NCBI GenBank assembly: GCA_008011715.2
Contig: CP136508.1
Span: forward strand, 5,642,001 to 5,706,000
Source: [Empedobacter] haloabium
Lineage (GTDB): Bacteria; Pseudomonadota; Gammaproteobacteria; Burkholderiales; Burkholderiaceae_D
Direction: 5' to 3'
DNA length: 64,000 nucleotides
Below, one piece after another: positions 9,817 through 17,948 of this stretch; positions within the stretch are counted from its first letter, which is position 1; each line of letters begins with the position of its first letter. The notes below the pieces were generated by a model, which saw only the letters and a list, made by a program, of their open reading frames with translations, ran no database searches and was not told the DNA's origin. A program made the translations under genes and the position numbers.

Positions 9817-10437
9817 TCAGGCTCCCAATGCGTATTGAATGATGTTGACCGCGAAGCGGGTGTTGTCCACCGCCAGCCAGCGCTTGTTGCGGAAGTCGTA
9901 GTCCCATTCGCAGCCGTAGTCCTTGTTGCTGTACAAAACGCCGATGCGGCCCTTGACCTCGATCGCCTGCAGGTACTCGTGCACCAGGTCGTCGCCCCAG
10001 CCGTTCAGCTCCATGCCCGTATTGGGCGGGCCGTCGAAGCGGAAGAAGCACGAATACAGCGGATGCGTGTTCGGAATCCTGTGCAGCGCCTTGGCGCCGA
10101 AGATGCGCGCCATCTCGGCCTCGAACGACTTGGCGAACAGCCCGTCGATATCGTGGTTGCAGTCGTCCACGAACACGAAGCCGCCACCCTTCACGTAGCG
10201 CTCGAAGTTGTTCCGTTCCGCCGCCGTGAACTGCACCAGCTTGTGGCCGGCCAGGTAGCAGAACGGCGCCTCCAGCATCTTCGGGTCGGACAGCGCGACG
10301 ATGCGCTCCACCGTATCGACCTTCAGCGTGGTGTATTCGACCAGGGAGTGCAGCACGTTGCTCGGCATGCGGATGTCGACATCCCAGTCGCCCGACTCGT
10401 AGGTCAGGCGCGTGAAGTAGAAATCGTAGGCCGGCAC
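9817..10437 (-). CDS. DUF4159 domain-containing protein
   Basis: A 206-residue protein made up of one DUF4159 domain. Recognisable stretches are YDFYFTRLTYESGDWDVD at the start, FCYLAGHKLVQFTAAERNN and YVKGGGFVFVDDCNH in the middle, and NGWGDDLVHEYLQ near the end; the fold resembles a class I glutamine amidotransferase without its catalytic cysteine. No signal peptide or membrane helix is seen. The start codon is GTG at 10437, supported by a GAGGAA element that overlaps the stop codon of the preceding PmbA gene, so it is translationally coupled to it. DUF4159 proteins are commonly encoded beside MoxR and DUF58, but the reaction or binding role is unknown. Confidence 0.85.
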   Translation of the reverse strand: MPAYDFYFTRLTYESGDWDVDIRMPSNVLHSLVEYTTLKVDTVERIVALSDPKMLEAPFCYLAGHKLVQFTAAERNNFERYVKGGGFVFVDDCNHDIDGLFAKSFEAEMARIFGAKALHRIPNTHPLYSCFFRFDGPPNTGMELNGWGDDLVHEYLQAIEVKGRIGVLYSNKDYGCEWDYDFRNKRWLAVDNTRFAVNIIQYALGA

Positions 10438-10447
10438 GTGCTGTTCC

Positions 10448-11785
10448 TCAGACAGCGTCCGACAGCGACGTGAAGTTGAAGTCGCGCACCCGCATCGCCG
10501 GGATCATCATGCGGAAGCGCGAGCCGGCGTCGCCGATCAGCATCGGCTTGCCCAGCTCGTCGATATTGTTCAACATGACGACGGGACTCTCGTTGAAGCG
10601 GAAATTCTTGATCGGGTGCTTGATCTGGCCATTCTCGATGTAGAAGGTGCCATCGCGCGTCAGCCCCGTCAGGAGGACCGACTGCGGATCGACCATGCGG
10701 ATATACCAGGTGCGCGTGACGAGGATGCCCTTCCTGGTCTCGGCGATCAGCTGCTCGGTCGACTTGCTGCCGCCGGCCATGATGATGTTGCCATGGTCGG
10801 CGCTGGCAGGCTTGCCCGTCTTCTGCGCCCAGTAGCGGTCGTAGTCGAGCGAGGCGACCTGGCCATTCCTGATAAGGTCCGTCTTCTGGCGCGCCAGCAT
10901 CGACTGCTGCTCCCACGGCAGCACGGGCGCGTTGGCGTCCCACGGATCGGCCCACACATTGACCTTCTCGTCGAACAGGCGCTCGCCCAGCCGGTTGCCG
11001 CCGCCCTTCTTGGCCAGGAAGCTGCGGCCTTCATCGGCCTGGCGCGCATCGAAGGCGGTAAACATGAAGTTGAGCAGGTCGGACGATGCCGACGGTTCCA
11101 GCACCACCGTGTAGCGGCCCGGCTCCAGCGCCTTCGCTTCCACCGAGCGCAGCGCCTTCTCGATCGCGATCTCGGACGCGGCGCGCGCGTCGAACTGCTT
11201 CGGGTCGTAGGCGGCGCGGTTGACCCAGCCGGAACCGCGGCCGTCTTCCGTGCGCGTCGTGACCGTGAAATTCAGGCTGGCCAGCTCCTGGTAGCCGAAC
11301 ACGCCGTTGGAATTGGCGATGCATTCGAAGCCCGTGCTGTCCGAGAAGAAACCGGCGGCGACGAGGCCCTTCTTGCGGGCCGCGTCGATGCTCTGGAAGG
11401 CGACTTCGGCGCGGTACTCCGGCGTAAATTCGCTGGCGTTCGGGTTGAAGGTGGCCGATGGCCGGAACGCCTGCTTGGCGATGGCCGGCATGAATTCCGG
11501 GTTTTCCGGCGCCAGGCGTGCCGTTTCCTCGGCGCGGCGCACGGCCTTCTCGAGCGACTTGTCGTCGAATTCGTTGACCTGCGCCGTGCCCTGCCGCTTG
11601 CCGTAGGCCACCGCCACCGTCAGCTGCGTGTCCTCCACCAGCCCCGCCGTCGAGACGCTGTTGCGCGCGTAGCGCACATTGCCCTTGCGCGATCCGGAGA
11701 GCGTCACGCGGCATTCGTCCGCCTTCGTCAACGCCATCACCTTGTCCGTGATGCGCTTGGCGCTGTCCTGGTCCAGTAGTTTCAT
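10448..11785 (-). CDS. TldD/PmbA family protein, PmbA (TldE)-like, copy 2
   Basis: A 445-residue PmbA-type subunit. It has the N-terminal RYARNSVSTAGLVEDTQLTV and RRAEETARLAPENPEF patterns and the C-terminal TWYIRMVDPQSVLLTGLTRD and FRFNESPVVMLNNIDELG, ending in RDFNFTSLSDAV, as in TldD/PmbA proteases. There is no HExxxH motif, as expected for the non-catalytic partner in TldD-TldE heterodimers. No signal peptide is present, while the partner TldD gene 14 bases upstream encodes a Tat signal, so the subunit either stays inside or rides along as a folded complex. The ATG at 11785 is preceded by GGAAGG. It is closely similar along its whole length to the copy at 13561-14898. Confidence 0.88.
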   Translation of the reverse strand: MKLLDQDSAKRITDKVMALTKADECRVTLSGSRKGNVRYARNSVSTAGLVEDTQLTVAVAYGKRQGTAQVNEFDDKSLEKAVRRAEETARLAPENPEFMPAIAKQAFRPSATFNPNASEFTPEYRAEVAFQSIDAARKKGLVAAGFFSDSTGFECIANSNGVFGYQELASLNFTVTTRTEDGRGSGWVNRAAYDPKQFDARAASEIAIEKALRSVEAKALEPGRYTVVLEPSASSDLLNFMFTAFDARQADEGRSFLAKKGGGNRLGERLFDEKVNVWADPWDANAPVLPWEQQSMLARQKTDLIRNGQVASLDYDRYWAQKTGKPASADHGNIIMAGGSKSTEQLIAETRKGILVTRTWYIRMVDPQSVLLTGLTRDGTFYIENGQIKHPIKNFRFNESPVVMLNNIDELGKPMLIGDAGSRFRMMIPAMRVRDFNFTSLSDAV

Positions 11786-11799
11786 GCTTATCCTTCCAG

Positions 11800-13437
11800 T
11801 CAAGCGATCTTGCGTGCGGTGTTGATGACGTTGATGCCGTTGAAGCGGGTCGTGCTGGACCCGTGCGACACGGCGCTGATCTGGCTCGGCTGGCCCTTGC
11901 CGTCGAAGAAGGAACCGCCCATGCGCCAGTCCCGTTCGTCGCACATGGCCGTGCAGGCGTTCCAGAATTCCTGCGTGTTGGCCTGGTAGGCCACGTCGCC
12001 CAGCTGCTGGGTGATCTTGCCATCCTTGATCTCGTAGAACAGCTGGCCACCGAACTGGAAGTTGTAGCGCTGCTGGTCGATCGAATACGAGCCGCGGCCC
12101 AGGATGTAGATGCCCTTCTTGACGTCCTTGACCAGTTCGTCCGGCGTGAGTTTTTTACGCCCCGCCTGCAGCGACACGTTCGGCATGCGCTGGAACTGCA
12201 CGCTGCTCCAGCTGTCGGCGAACGAGCAGCCATGCGATTGATGCTCGCCGATGATGTGGGCCTGGTCGCGCGTGGCCTGGTAGTTCACCAGCACGCCATC
12301 CTTGATGATGTCCCAGCGCTTGCCCGGCACGCCTTCGTCGTCATAGCCGACCGCGCCCAGTGAACCCGGCGTGGTGCGGTCCGCCACGAAATTGACGATG
12401 TCGGAACCGTACTTGAATTTCTTCGACTGCCACTTGTCCAGCGTGGCGAAGCTGGTGCCGGCGTAGTTGGCCTCGTAGCCCAGCACGCGGTCCAGCTCCG
12501 TGGCGTGGCCGACCGATTCGTGGATCGTCAGGAACAGGTGCTCGGGCGACAGCACCAGGTCGTACTTGCCCGGCTCGACGCTCTTCGCGGTCAGCTTCTC
12601 GCGCGCCTGGCGTCCGGCCGCTTTCGCATCCTCGACGATGTCGTAGGCGCCGTGGTACAGCGTGGTCACGCCGCCGGCGGCGCGTACCTTGTGGCGCGGC
12701 TGCGCGTCGAAGAACTCGTAACCCATGCCGGCCGGCGACGACAGCCCGTCGCGCGTGCGGAACTTGCCGCTGGCCTTGTCCACCGCCGTCGCCGTGAACG
12801 GCGACCACAGGCGGTGGATGTCCTGGTCGATGTAGGAGCCGTCGGTGGAGGCGAAGTACTTCTGCTGGTTCACCTGGAACAGCATGGACGTCATGAAGGT
12901 GGCGCCGGTCGCCAGCGCCGCCTTGTTGGCGGCGATCAGCATCTCGGCCTTGTCCTTGACGGGCACGGTGCGCCAGTCCTTCGTGAACGGAGTCGCCCAC
13001 GCCACTTCGCCCACGCCCTTGACCGGGGCGAGGCGCACCGGTTCGCTCTGCAGGCGCGCGTTGGCGCGGGCGATCGCCACCGCCTGGCGCGCCGCTTCCG
13101 CCACCGCGTCGGCCGTCATCACGTTGGTGGCGACGAAGCCATAGGCGCCGTTGGCCAGCACGCGCACGCCCACGCCGGACGATTCGGTATTGACGATGTT
13201 CTCGACGTTGGTGTCGCGCGTCGTGATGAACTGGTTCAGGTAGCGCCCGATGCGCACGTCGCAATACGACGCGCCGGCCTTGGTGGCGGCGTTCAGCGCG
13301 GCATCGGCCAGCGCTTTCTTGAACTGGATGGCCATGGGATTGACCAGCTCTTCGGCCGCGATGGCGTTGCCGAAGACCGGCACCAGCAGTGTGCCGCCGG
13401 CGGCGGCGCTGACTTTCAGGAAGGTACGACGTTCCAC
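11800..13437 (-). CDS. TldD/PmbA family metalloprotease, TldD-like with Tat signal, copy 2
   Basis: A 545-residue TldD-type protease. The metal-binding motif is HESVGH (H306, E307, H310) followed by ATELDRVLGYEANYAGTSF, matching the HExxxH site of TldD. The N-terminus MERRTFLKVSAAAGG is a textbook twin-arginine signal, with a hydrophobic stretch and a cleavage region near GNAIAAEE, which cytoplasmic E. coli TldD lacks; this predicts export of the folded protein. The start is GTG at 13437 with AAGGAG 5 bases upstream. TldD with TldE degrades CcdA and trims microcin B17 in E. coli; the substrate here is unknown. The copy at 14913-16550 is nearly the same in sequence over the C-terminal half. 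Confidence 0.88.
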   Translation of the reverse strand: MERRTFLKVSAAAGGTLLVPVFGNAIAAEELVNPMAIQFKKALADAALNAATKAGASYCDVRIGRYLNQFITTRDTNVENIVNTESSGVGVRVLANGAYGFVATNVMTADAVAEAARQAVAIARANARLQSEPVRLAPVKGVGEVAWATPFTKDWRTVPVKDKAEMLIAANKAALATGATFMTSMLFQVNQQKYFASTDGSYIDQDIHRLWSPFTATAVDKASGKFRTRDGLSSPAGMGYEFFDAQPRHKVRAAGGVTTLYHGAYDIVEDAKAAGRQAREKLTAKSVEPGKYDLVLSPEHLFLTIHESVGHATELDRVLGYEANYAGTSFATLDKWQSKKFKYGSDIVNFVADRTTPGSLGAVGYDDEGVPGKRWDIIKDGVLVNYQATRDQAHIIGEHQSHGCSFADSWSSVQFQRMPNVSLQAGRKKLTPDELVKDVKKGIYILGRGSYSIDQQRYNFQFGGQLFYEIKDGKITQQLGDVAYQANTQEFWNACTAMCDERDWRMGGSFFDGKGQPSQISAVSHGSSTTRFNGINVINTARKIA

Positions 13438-13459
13438 TTCTGCTCCTTGGGGACTGCTT

Positions 13460-13541
13460 GGGGACTGTCCCCGCAGGGGGACTGTCCCCGAATTTTTGCG
13501 ATACTCGACTTCGGGGTCAGTCCCCGTTGGGGACAGACCCC
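13460..13541. repeat. Paired palindromic repeat, copy B, at the tldD/pmbA duplication junction
   Basis: First hairpin: two self-palindromic units GGGGACTGTCCCC at 13460-13472 and 13477-13489. Second hairpin: GGGGTCAGTCCCC (13513-13525) and GGGGACAGACCCC (13529-13541). The short spacer ends in GACTTCG. It occupies the 123-base space between the stop of the first PmbA gene and the start of the second TldD gene, exactly where the two tandem gene pairs meet. A hairpin here may reduce read-through into the second pair. Confidence 0.9.
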
Positions 13542-13560
13542 AGGCCTCCGGTGCCGCGGG

Positions 13561-14898
13561 TTACACCGCGTCCGACAACGACGTAAAGTTGAAGTCCCGC
13601 ACCCGCATCGCCGGAATCAGCAGCTGCAGCGGCGTTTCGTCGCCGGCCAGGATCTCCGGCCGTCCCAGCTCGTCGATATTGTTCAGCATCGTGACCGGGC
13701 TTTCGTTGAAGCGGAAGTTCTTGATCGGGTGCTTGATCTTGCCGTTTTCGATGTAGAACGTGCCGTCGCGCGTCAGGCCCGTCAGCAGCACCGATTGCGG
13801 ATCGACCATGCGGATGTACCAGGTGCGCGTGACCAGCACACCCTTCTTCGTGTTGGCGATCAGCTCCGCGGTGGACTTGCTGCCGCCGGCCATGACGATA
13901 TTGCCCGGCTGGCCCACGGCGCGCGCCCCCTGCTTCTTGGCCCAGAACGGCGAGTACTGCAGCGCGGCGATCTTGCCGCCCTTGATCAGGTCCATCTTCT
14001 CGCGCGGCAGCATGGTCTGGCTGTCCCACGGCAGCACCGGCACGTCCGGATGCCATGGGTCGGCCCAGACGTTGACCTGCTCGTCGAACAGCTTGTCGCC
14101 CAGGCGGTTGCCGCCGCCCTTCCTGGCCAGGAAGCTGCGGCCTTCGTCCGCGCTGCGCGCGTCGAACGCGCCGAACATGTAGGCCAGCAGGTCGGCCGTC
14201 GCCGCGGGTTCCAGGATCACCGTGTAGCGGCCCGGTTCCAGCGCCTTGGCTTCGACCGAGCGCAGCGCCTTCTCGATGGCGACATCGGCCGCTTCACGCG
14301 CGTCGAACTTGCTCACGTCGCTGGCGTCGCGCCGCACCCAGCCCGAGCCGCGGCCGTCCTCCGTGCGCACCGTGCAGGTGAAGTCGACGCTGGTGCGCTG
14401 CTGGTGGCCGAACACGCCGCGCGAGTTGGCGATCGCCTGGAACGCGCTTTCGTCGGTGAAGAAGCCGGCGGCGACCAGCTTGTTCTTGCGGCAGGCCTCG
14501 ATGCTGTAGGCCGCCACCTGGGCGCGGAACTCCGGATCGATGGCGTCGGTCTTGTCACTGAACGTGGCGGAAGCCTTGAACGCGGCGCCGGACGGCGTCG
14601 GCATGAACTCGGGGTTTTCCGGCGCCAGGCGCGCCAGGTCCTCGGCACGGCGTACCGCCTTTTCCAGCGACTTGTCGTCGAATTCATTGATCATCGCGGT
14701 GCCCTGCTGCTTGCCGAAGGCGACCGACACGGCCAGGCTGGTGTTTTCCACCAGGCCGGCGGTGGAGACGGCATTGCGGGCATAGCGGATATTGCCGGTG
14801 CGGCCGCCGTCGATGGTGACCGTGCACTCGTCGGCCTTCGACAACGACAACACCTTGTCGGTGATGCGCTTGGTGTCTTCCTGGTTCAACTTCTTCAT
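13561..14898 (-). CDS. TldD/PmbA family protein, PmbA (TldE)-like, copy 1
   Basis: A 445-residue PmbA-type subunit, paralogous to the copy at 10448-11785 and of identical length. Signature stretches include RYARNAVSTAGLVENTSLAV, RRAEDLARLAPENPEF, SVEAKALEPGRYTVILEP and the shared C-terminus RDFNFTSLSDAV. It has no HExxxH motif and no signal sequence. The ATG at 14898 follows the stop of the first TldD gene by 14 bases and has GAGAGGACAGG upstream. The pair is therefore organised just like the second pair. Differences between the copies cluster around residues 60-140 and 310-350, which may reflect different partners or substrates. Confidence 0.88.
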   Translation of the reverse strand: MKKLNQEDTKRITDKVLSLSKADECTVTIDGGRTGNIRYARNAVSTAGLVENTSLAVSVAFGKQQGTAMINEFDDKSLEKAVRRAEDLARLAPENPEFMPTPSGAAFKASATFSDKTDAIDPEFRAQVAAYSIEACRKNKLVAAGFFTDESAFQAIANSRGVFGHQQRTSVDFTCTVRTEDGRGSGWVRRDASDVSKFDAREAADVAIEKALRSVEAKALEPGRYTVILEPAATADLLAYMFGAFDARSADEGRSFLARKGGGNRLGDKLFDEQVNVWADPWHPDVPVLPWDSQTMLPREKMDLIKGGKIAALQYSPFWAKKQGARAVGQPGNIVMAGGSKSTAELIANTKKGVLVTRTWYIRMVDPQSVLLTGLTRDGTFYIENGKIKHPIKNFRFNESPVTMLNNIDELGRPEILAGDETPLQLLIPAMRVRDFNFTSLSDAV

Positions 14899-14912
14899 CT
14901 GCCTGTCCTCTC

Positions 14913-16550
14913 TCAGCCGATCTTGCGGGCGGTATTGATCACGTTGATGCCGTTGAAGCGCGTCGTCGCGGCGCCGTGCGAGACGATGCTGACCTGGCTC
15001 GGCTGGCCCTTGCCATCGAAGAAGGAACCGCCCATGCGCCAGTCACGCTCGTCGCACAGCGCCGTGCAGGCGTTCCAGAACTCCTGCGTGTTGGCCTGGT
15101 AGGCCACGTCTTCCAGCGGCTGGGTGATCTTGCCGTCCTTGATTTCGTAGTACAGCTGGCCACCGAACTGGAAGTTGTAGCGCTGCTGGTCGATCGAGAA
15201 CGAACCGTCGCCGACGATATAGATGCCCTTCTTGACGTCCTTGATCATCTGGTCGGGAGTCAGTGGTTTCTTGCCCGCCTGGAGCGACACGTTCGGCATG
15301 CGCTGGAACTGCACGCTGCTCCAGCTGTCGGCGTACGAGCAACCGTGCGATTGATTCTCGCCGATGATGTGGGCCTGGTCGCGCGTGGCCTGGTAGTTCA
15401 CCAGCACGCCGTCCTTGATGATGTCCCAGCGCTTGCACTTGACGCCCTCGTCGTCGTAACCGACGGCGCCCAGCGAGCCCGGCGTGGTCTTGTCGGCCAC
15501 GATGTTGACCAGGTCCGAGCCGTACTTGAATTTCTTCGACTGCCATTTGTCCAGCGTGGCGAAGCTGGTGCCGGCGTAGTTGGCCTCGTAGCCCAGCACG
15601 CGGTCCAGCTCGGTCGGGTGGCCGACCGACTCGTGGATCGTCAGCCACAGGTGTTCGGGCGAGAGCACCAGGTCGTATTTGCCCGGCTGGACGGATTTGG
15701 CCGTCAGCTTCTGCTTCGCCTGCTTGCCGGCCGCGCGCGCGTCCTCCACCAGGTCGTAGGAATTGCGGTACAGGGTCGTGACGCCGCCGGCGGCCAGGAA
15801 CTTGTCCTCCTTGCGGCCGTCCAGGTACTCGTAGCCCATGCCGACCGGCGTGGACAGGCCGGAACGGGAGCGGAACTTGCCGCTCTTCTTGTCCACGGCC
15901 GTGGCGAAGAACGGCACCCACAGGCGGTGCAGGTCCTGGTCGATATACGAGCCGTCGGTCGAGGCGAAGTATTTTTGCTGGTTGACCTGGAACAGCAGCG
16001 ACTGCATGAACGAGGCGCCGCCTTCCATGCCGGCCTTGTTCCCGGCGATCAGCAGCTCGGCCTTTTCCTTGATCGGCACCAGGCGCCAGTCCTTCTTGAA
16101 CGGCGTGGCCCAGGCCACCTCGCCGACGCCCGGCGTTGGTGCGAGCTGCACCGGTTCGGCCTGCAGCTTCGCGTTGGCGCGGGCGATGGCGACAGCCTGG
16201 CGCGCGGCGCCGGCCACGCCGTCCGGCGTCATGTCGTTGGTGGCGGCGAAGCCGTAGGCACCGTTGGCGATGACGCGTACGCCGACACCGGCCGATTCGG
16301 TGTTCGTGACATTCTCGATATTCAGGTCGCGCGTCGTGATGAACTGGTTCAGGTAGCGGCCCACGCGCACGTCGCAATAGCTGGCGCCCGCCTGCGTGGC
16401 CGCCTGCAGCGCCGTATCGGCCAGCATCTTCTTGAATCTGGTGTCCACGGGTTTGACCAGGTCCTCGGCCGCGATGGCGCGGCCGAAGGGCGGCAGCAGC
16501 AGGGAGCCGAGCGCGGCGCCGCCAAGATTGAGAAATGCACGTCGTTCCAT
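14913..16550 (-). CDS. TldD/PmbA family metalloprotease, TldD-like with Tat signal, copy 1
   Basis: A 545-residue TldD-type metalloprotease with HESVGH at residues 306-311, the same numbering as copy 2. The N-terminus MERRAFLNLGGAALG carries twin arginines, a hydrophobic core and the cleavage-like end GRAIAAED, predicting Tat export. The C-terminal half (for example QSHGCSYADSWSSVQFQRMP and RWDIIKDGVLVNYQATRDQ) is almost identical to copy 2. The ATG at 16550 has GGAGACTTT upstream; the frame extends further upstream but without sensible sequence. It is the first gene of the minus-strand run and is divergent from the methyltransferase-fold gene, so the operon promoter should lie in 16551-16824. 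Confidence 0.88.
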   Translation of the reverse strand: MERRAFLNLGGAALGSLLLPPFGRAIAAEDLVKPVDTRFKKMLADTALQAATQAGASYCDVRVGRYLNQFITTRDLNIENVTNTESAGVGVRVIANGAYGFAATNDMTPDGVAGAARQAVAIARANAKLQAEPVQLAPTPGVGEVAWATPFKKDWRLVPIKEKAELLIAGNKAGMEGGASFMQSLLFQVNQQKYFASTDGSYIDQDLHRLWVPFFATAVDKKSGKFRSRSGLSTPVGMGYEYLDGRKEDKFLAAGGVTTLYRNSYDLVEDARAAGKQAKQKLTAKSVQPGKYDLVLSPEHLWLTIHESVGHPTELDRVLGYEANYAGTSFATLDKWQSKKFKYGSDLVNIVADKTTPGSLGAVGYDDEGVKCKRWDIIKDGVLVNYQATRDQAHIIGENQSHGCSYADSWSSVQFQRMPNVSLQAGKKPLTPDQMIKDVKKGIYIVGDGSFSIDQQRYNFQFGGQLYYEIKDGKITQPLEDVAYQANTQEFWNACTALCDERDWRMGGSFFDGKGQPSQVSIVSHGAATTRFNGINVINTARKIG

Positions 16551-16714
16551 AAAGTCTCCAGGTGAGTAAAACAGAGCGCATGATTGACCGGCAACCTTAC
16601 CAGCAAACCAACGCGTCGGACATGCAAACTTCATGCCATTTTGAAAGTGTTGTGTCGGTGCCAAACCCTCCTGCGCGGCCTCATCGACGGGGGCGTCCGC
16701 CCGGTGTCCACGCC

Positions 16715-16741
16715 GTGTCCGCGGTCGTCCGGTGCGGACAC
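16715..16741. promoter_or_regulatory. Inverted repeat GTGTCCGC-N11-GCGGACAC in divergent promoter region
   Basis: An 8-bp perfect inverted repeat with an 11-base centre lies in the 274-base space between the divergent TldD gene (start 16550) and the methyltransferase-fold gene (start 16825). Its size and place fit a dimeric repressor operator serving either promoter, but no matching regulator is encoded nearby. It could also be a chance GC-rich hairpin. Confidence 0.3.
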
Positions 16742-16824
16742 TTGACCGTGCCGGCTTATTGACTGATGATCAACTTGGGCGGCCAGGGTGCCGCCGCACC
16801 CGACCATTCCACAGGAGACCACGC

Positions 16825-17637
16825 ATGAAACGATTCCTCGCCGCCGCCTTGCTGGCCGCGGCCAGCAGCGCCCCCGCCTATGCCGCCGACGACGCGGCCC
16901 TGAAGGCCGCCATCGCCAGCAGCTCCCGCACCCCGGACAACGTCAAGCGCGACGTCTACCGCCACCCCTACGAGACGCTGACCTTCTTCGGCATCAAGCC
17001 GGACATGACGGTGGTCGAGCTGTCGCCCGGCGCCGGCTGGTACACGGAGATCCTGGCGCCCTACCTGCGCGACAAGGGCAAGCTGATCGCCGCGGGCGCC
17101 ACGCCGGAATCGAAGAGCCCGAATACGGCCAGGGCGGGCGAGAACTTCAAGAAGCGGCTCGATGCCAATCCCGCCGTCTTCGGCAAGGTGCAAATGGGTG
17201 CATTCGAACCGGGTGCGCGCGTGTTCACCTACGCGGCGCCCGGCAGCGTGGACATGGTGCTGACGTTCCGTAACCTGCACAACTGGATGGAGCCCGGCGA
17301 CGAGAAGATGAAGGCGCTGCTGGCCAGCGTGCACACCGCGCTGAAGCCGGGCGGCGTGTTCGGCGTCGTCGAGCACCGCCTGCCGGCCGCGAAGAAGCAG
17401 GATGCGACGGCCTCGTCGGGCTATCTGCACGAGGCCTATGTGATCAAGACGATCGAGAGTGCCGGCTTCAAGCTGGCCGAGAAATCCGAGATCAACGCCA
17501 ATCCGAAGGACACGGCCGACCACAAGGAAGGCGTGTGGGCACTGCCGCCGACCTACGCCAACAAGGACGTGGATCGCGCCAAGTATGCGGCGATCGGCGA
17601 GAGCGACCGGATGACGCTCAAGTTCATCAAGAAGTAA
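16825..17637 (+). CDS. Class I methyltransferase-fold protein with signal peptide
   Basis: A 270-residue protein. Residues 1-20 form a signal peptide (MKRFLAAALLAAASSAPAYA, cut before ADDA). The mature part starts with a helical region and then a Rossmann-like methyltransferase domain: motif I is VVELSPGAGWYTE (E65 to E75), later strands are DMVLTFRNLHNWM and GGVFGVVEH. The GxG loop is kept, so binding of S-adenosylmethionine or a relative is possible, yet an exported enzyme would have no obvious supply of it. AGGAG stands 7 bases before the ATG. It is a single gene followed by a strong terminator. Other members of this group are annotated simply as methyltransferases; the true activity is unknown. 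Confidence 0.82.
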   Translation: MKRFLAAALLAAASSAPAYAADDAALKAAIASSSRTPDNVKRDVYRHPYETLTFFGIKPDMTVVELSPGAGWYTEILAPYLRDKGKLIAAGATPESKSPNTARAGENFKKRLDANPAVFGKVQMGAFEPGARVFTYAAPGSVDMVLTFRNLHNWMEPGDEKMKALLASVHTALKPGGVFGVVEHRLPAAKKQDATASSGYLHEAYVIKTIESAGFKLAEKSEINANPKDTADHKEGVWALPPTYANKDVDRAKYAAIGESDRMTLKFIKK

Positions 17638-17652
17638 CGGCGCGGGCCAAAC

Positions 17653-17690
17653 AAAAAGGCCACCGGAACGAACGTTCCGGCGGCCTTTTT
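17653..17690. terminator. Bidirectional intrinsic terminator
   Basis: Stem AAAAAGGCCACCGGAACG (17653-17670) pairs with CGTTCCGGCGGCCTTTTT (17673-17690) with one mismatch. T runs lie on both strands, so it can end the methyltransferase-fold transcript and also the small minus-strand gene that ends at 17707. Confidence 0.9.
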
Positions 17691-17706
17691 AACGAATGGG
17701 GTCGCC

Positions 17707-17805
17707 TCAGCGGCGCTGGAGCAGGCTCATCAGGCTGCAAAATGCGACGAAACCGGCGACCATGGAGCCGCACACGACGACAATCGACACAACCAGCTCG
17801 TTCAT
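17707..17805 (-). CDS. Candidate 32-residue single-pass membrane peptide
   Basis: A small open frame starting with ATG at 17805 and stopping just before the bidirectional terminator. The product is MNELVVSIVVVCGSMV followed by AGFVAFCSLMSLLQRR: a hydrophobic helix of about 22 residues with two cysteines and a positively charged end, the usual look of bacterial small membrane proteins. The ribosome site is weak (GAAAG about 11 bases upstream). Its placement right against a terminator and the lack of any other gene in this 311-base space support it, but there is no family to compare with. Confidence 0.4.
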   Translation of the reverse strand: MNELVVSIVVVCGSMVAGFVAFCSLMSLLQRR

Positions 17806-17948
17806 GCGGTGACAACTTTCATCTTATGACAAGAACGCGATTATGCTGCATTTGCACATGAAAGGGGTTCACTGAAACGCCCTGTTACATCTGTTTTTGC
17901 TGGTTTTTCCTCCAAAGCTGGCAGGTTTGACAGGGCGGCAACCCTTGC

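Noticed and set aside
12505..15102. An 865-codon plus-strand open frame across the TldD/PmbA region
   Set aside because: It runs opposite three well-recognised genes and across a repeat; the translation is low-complexity.
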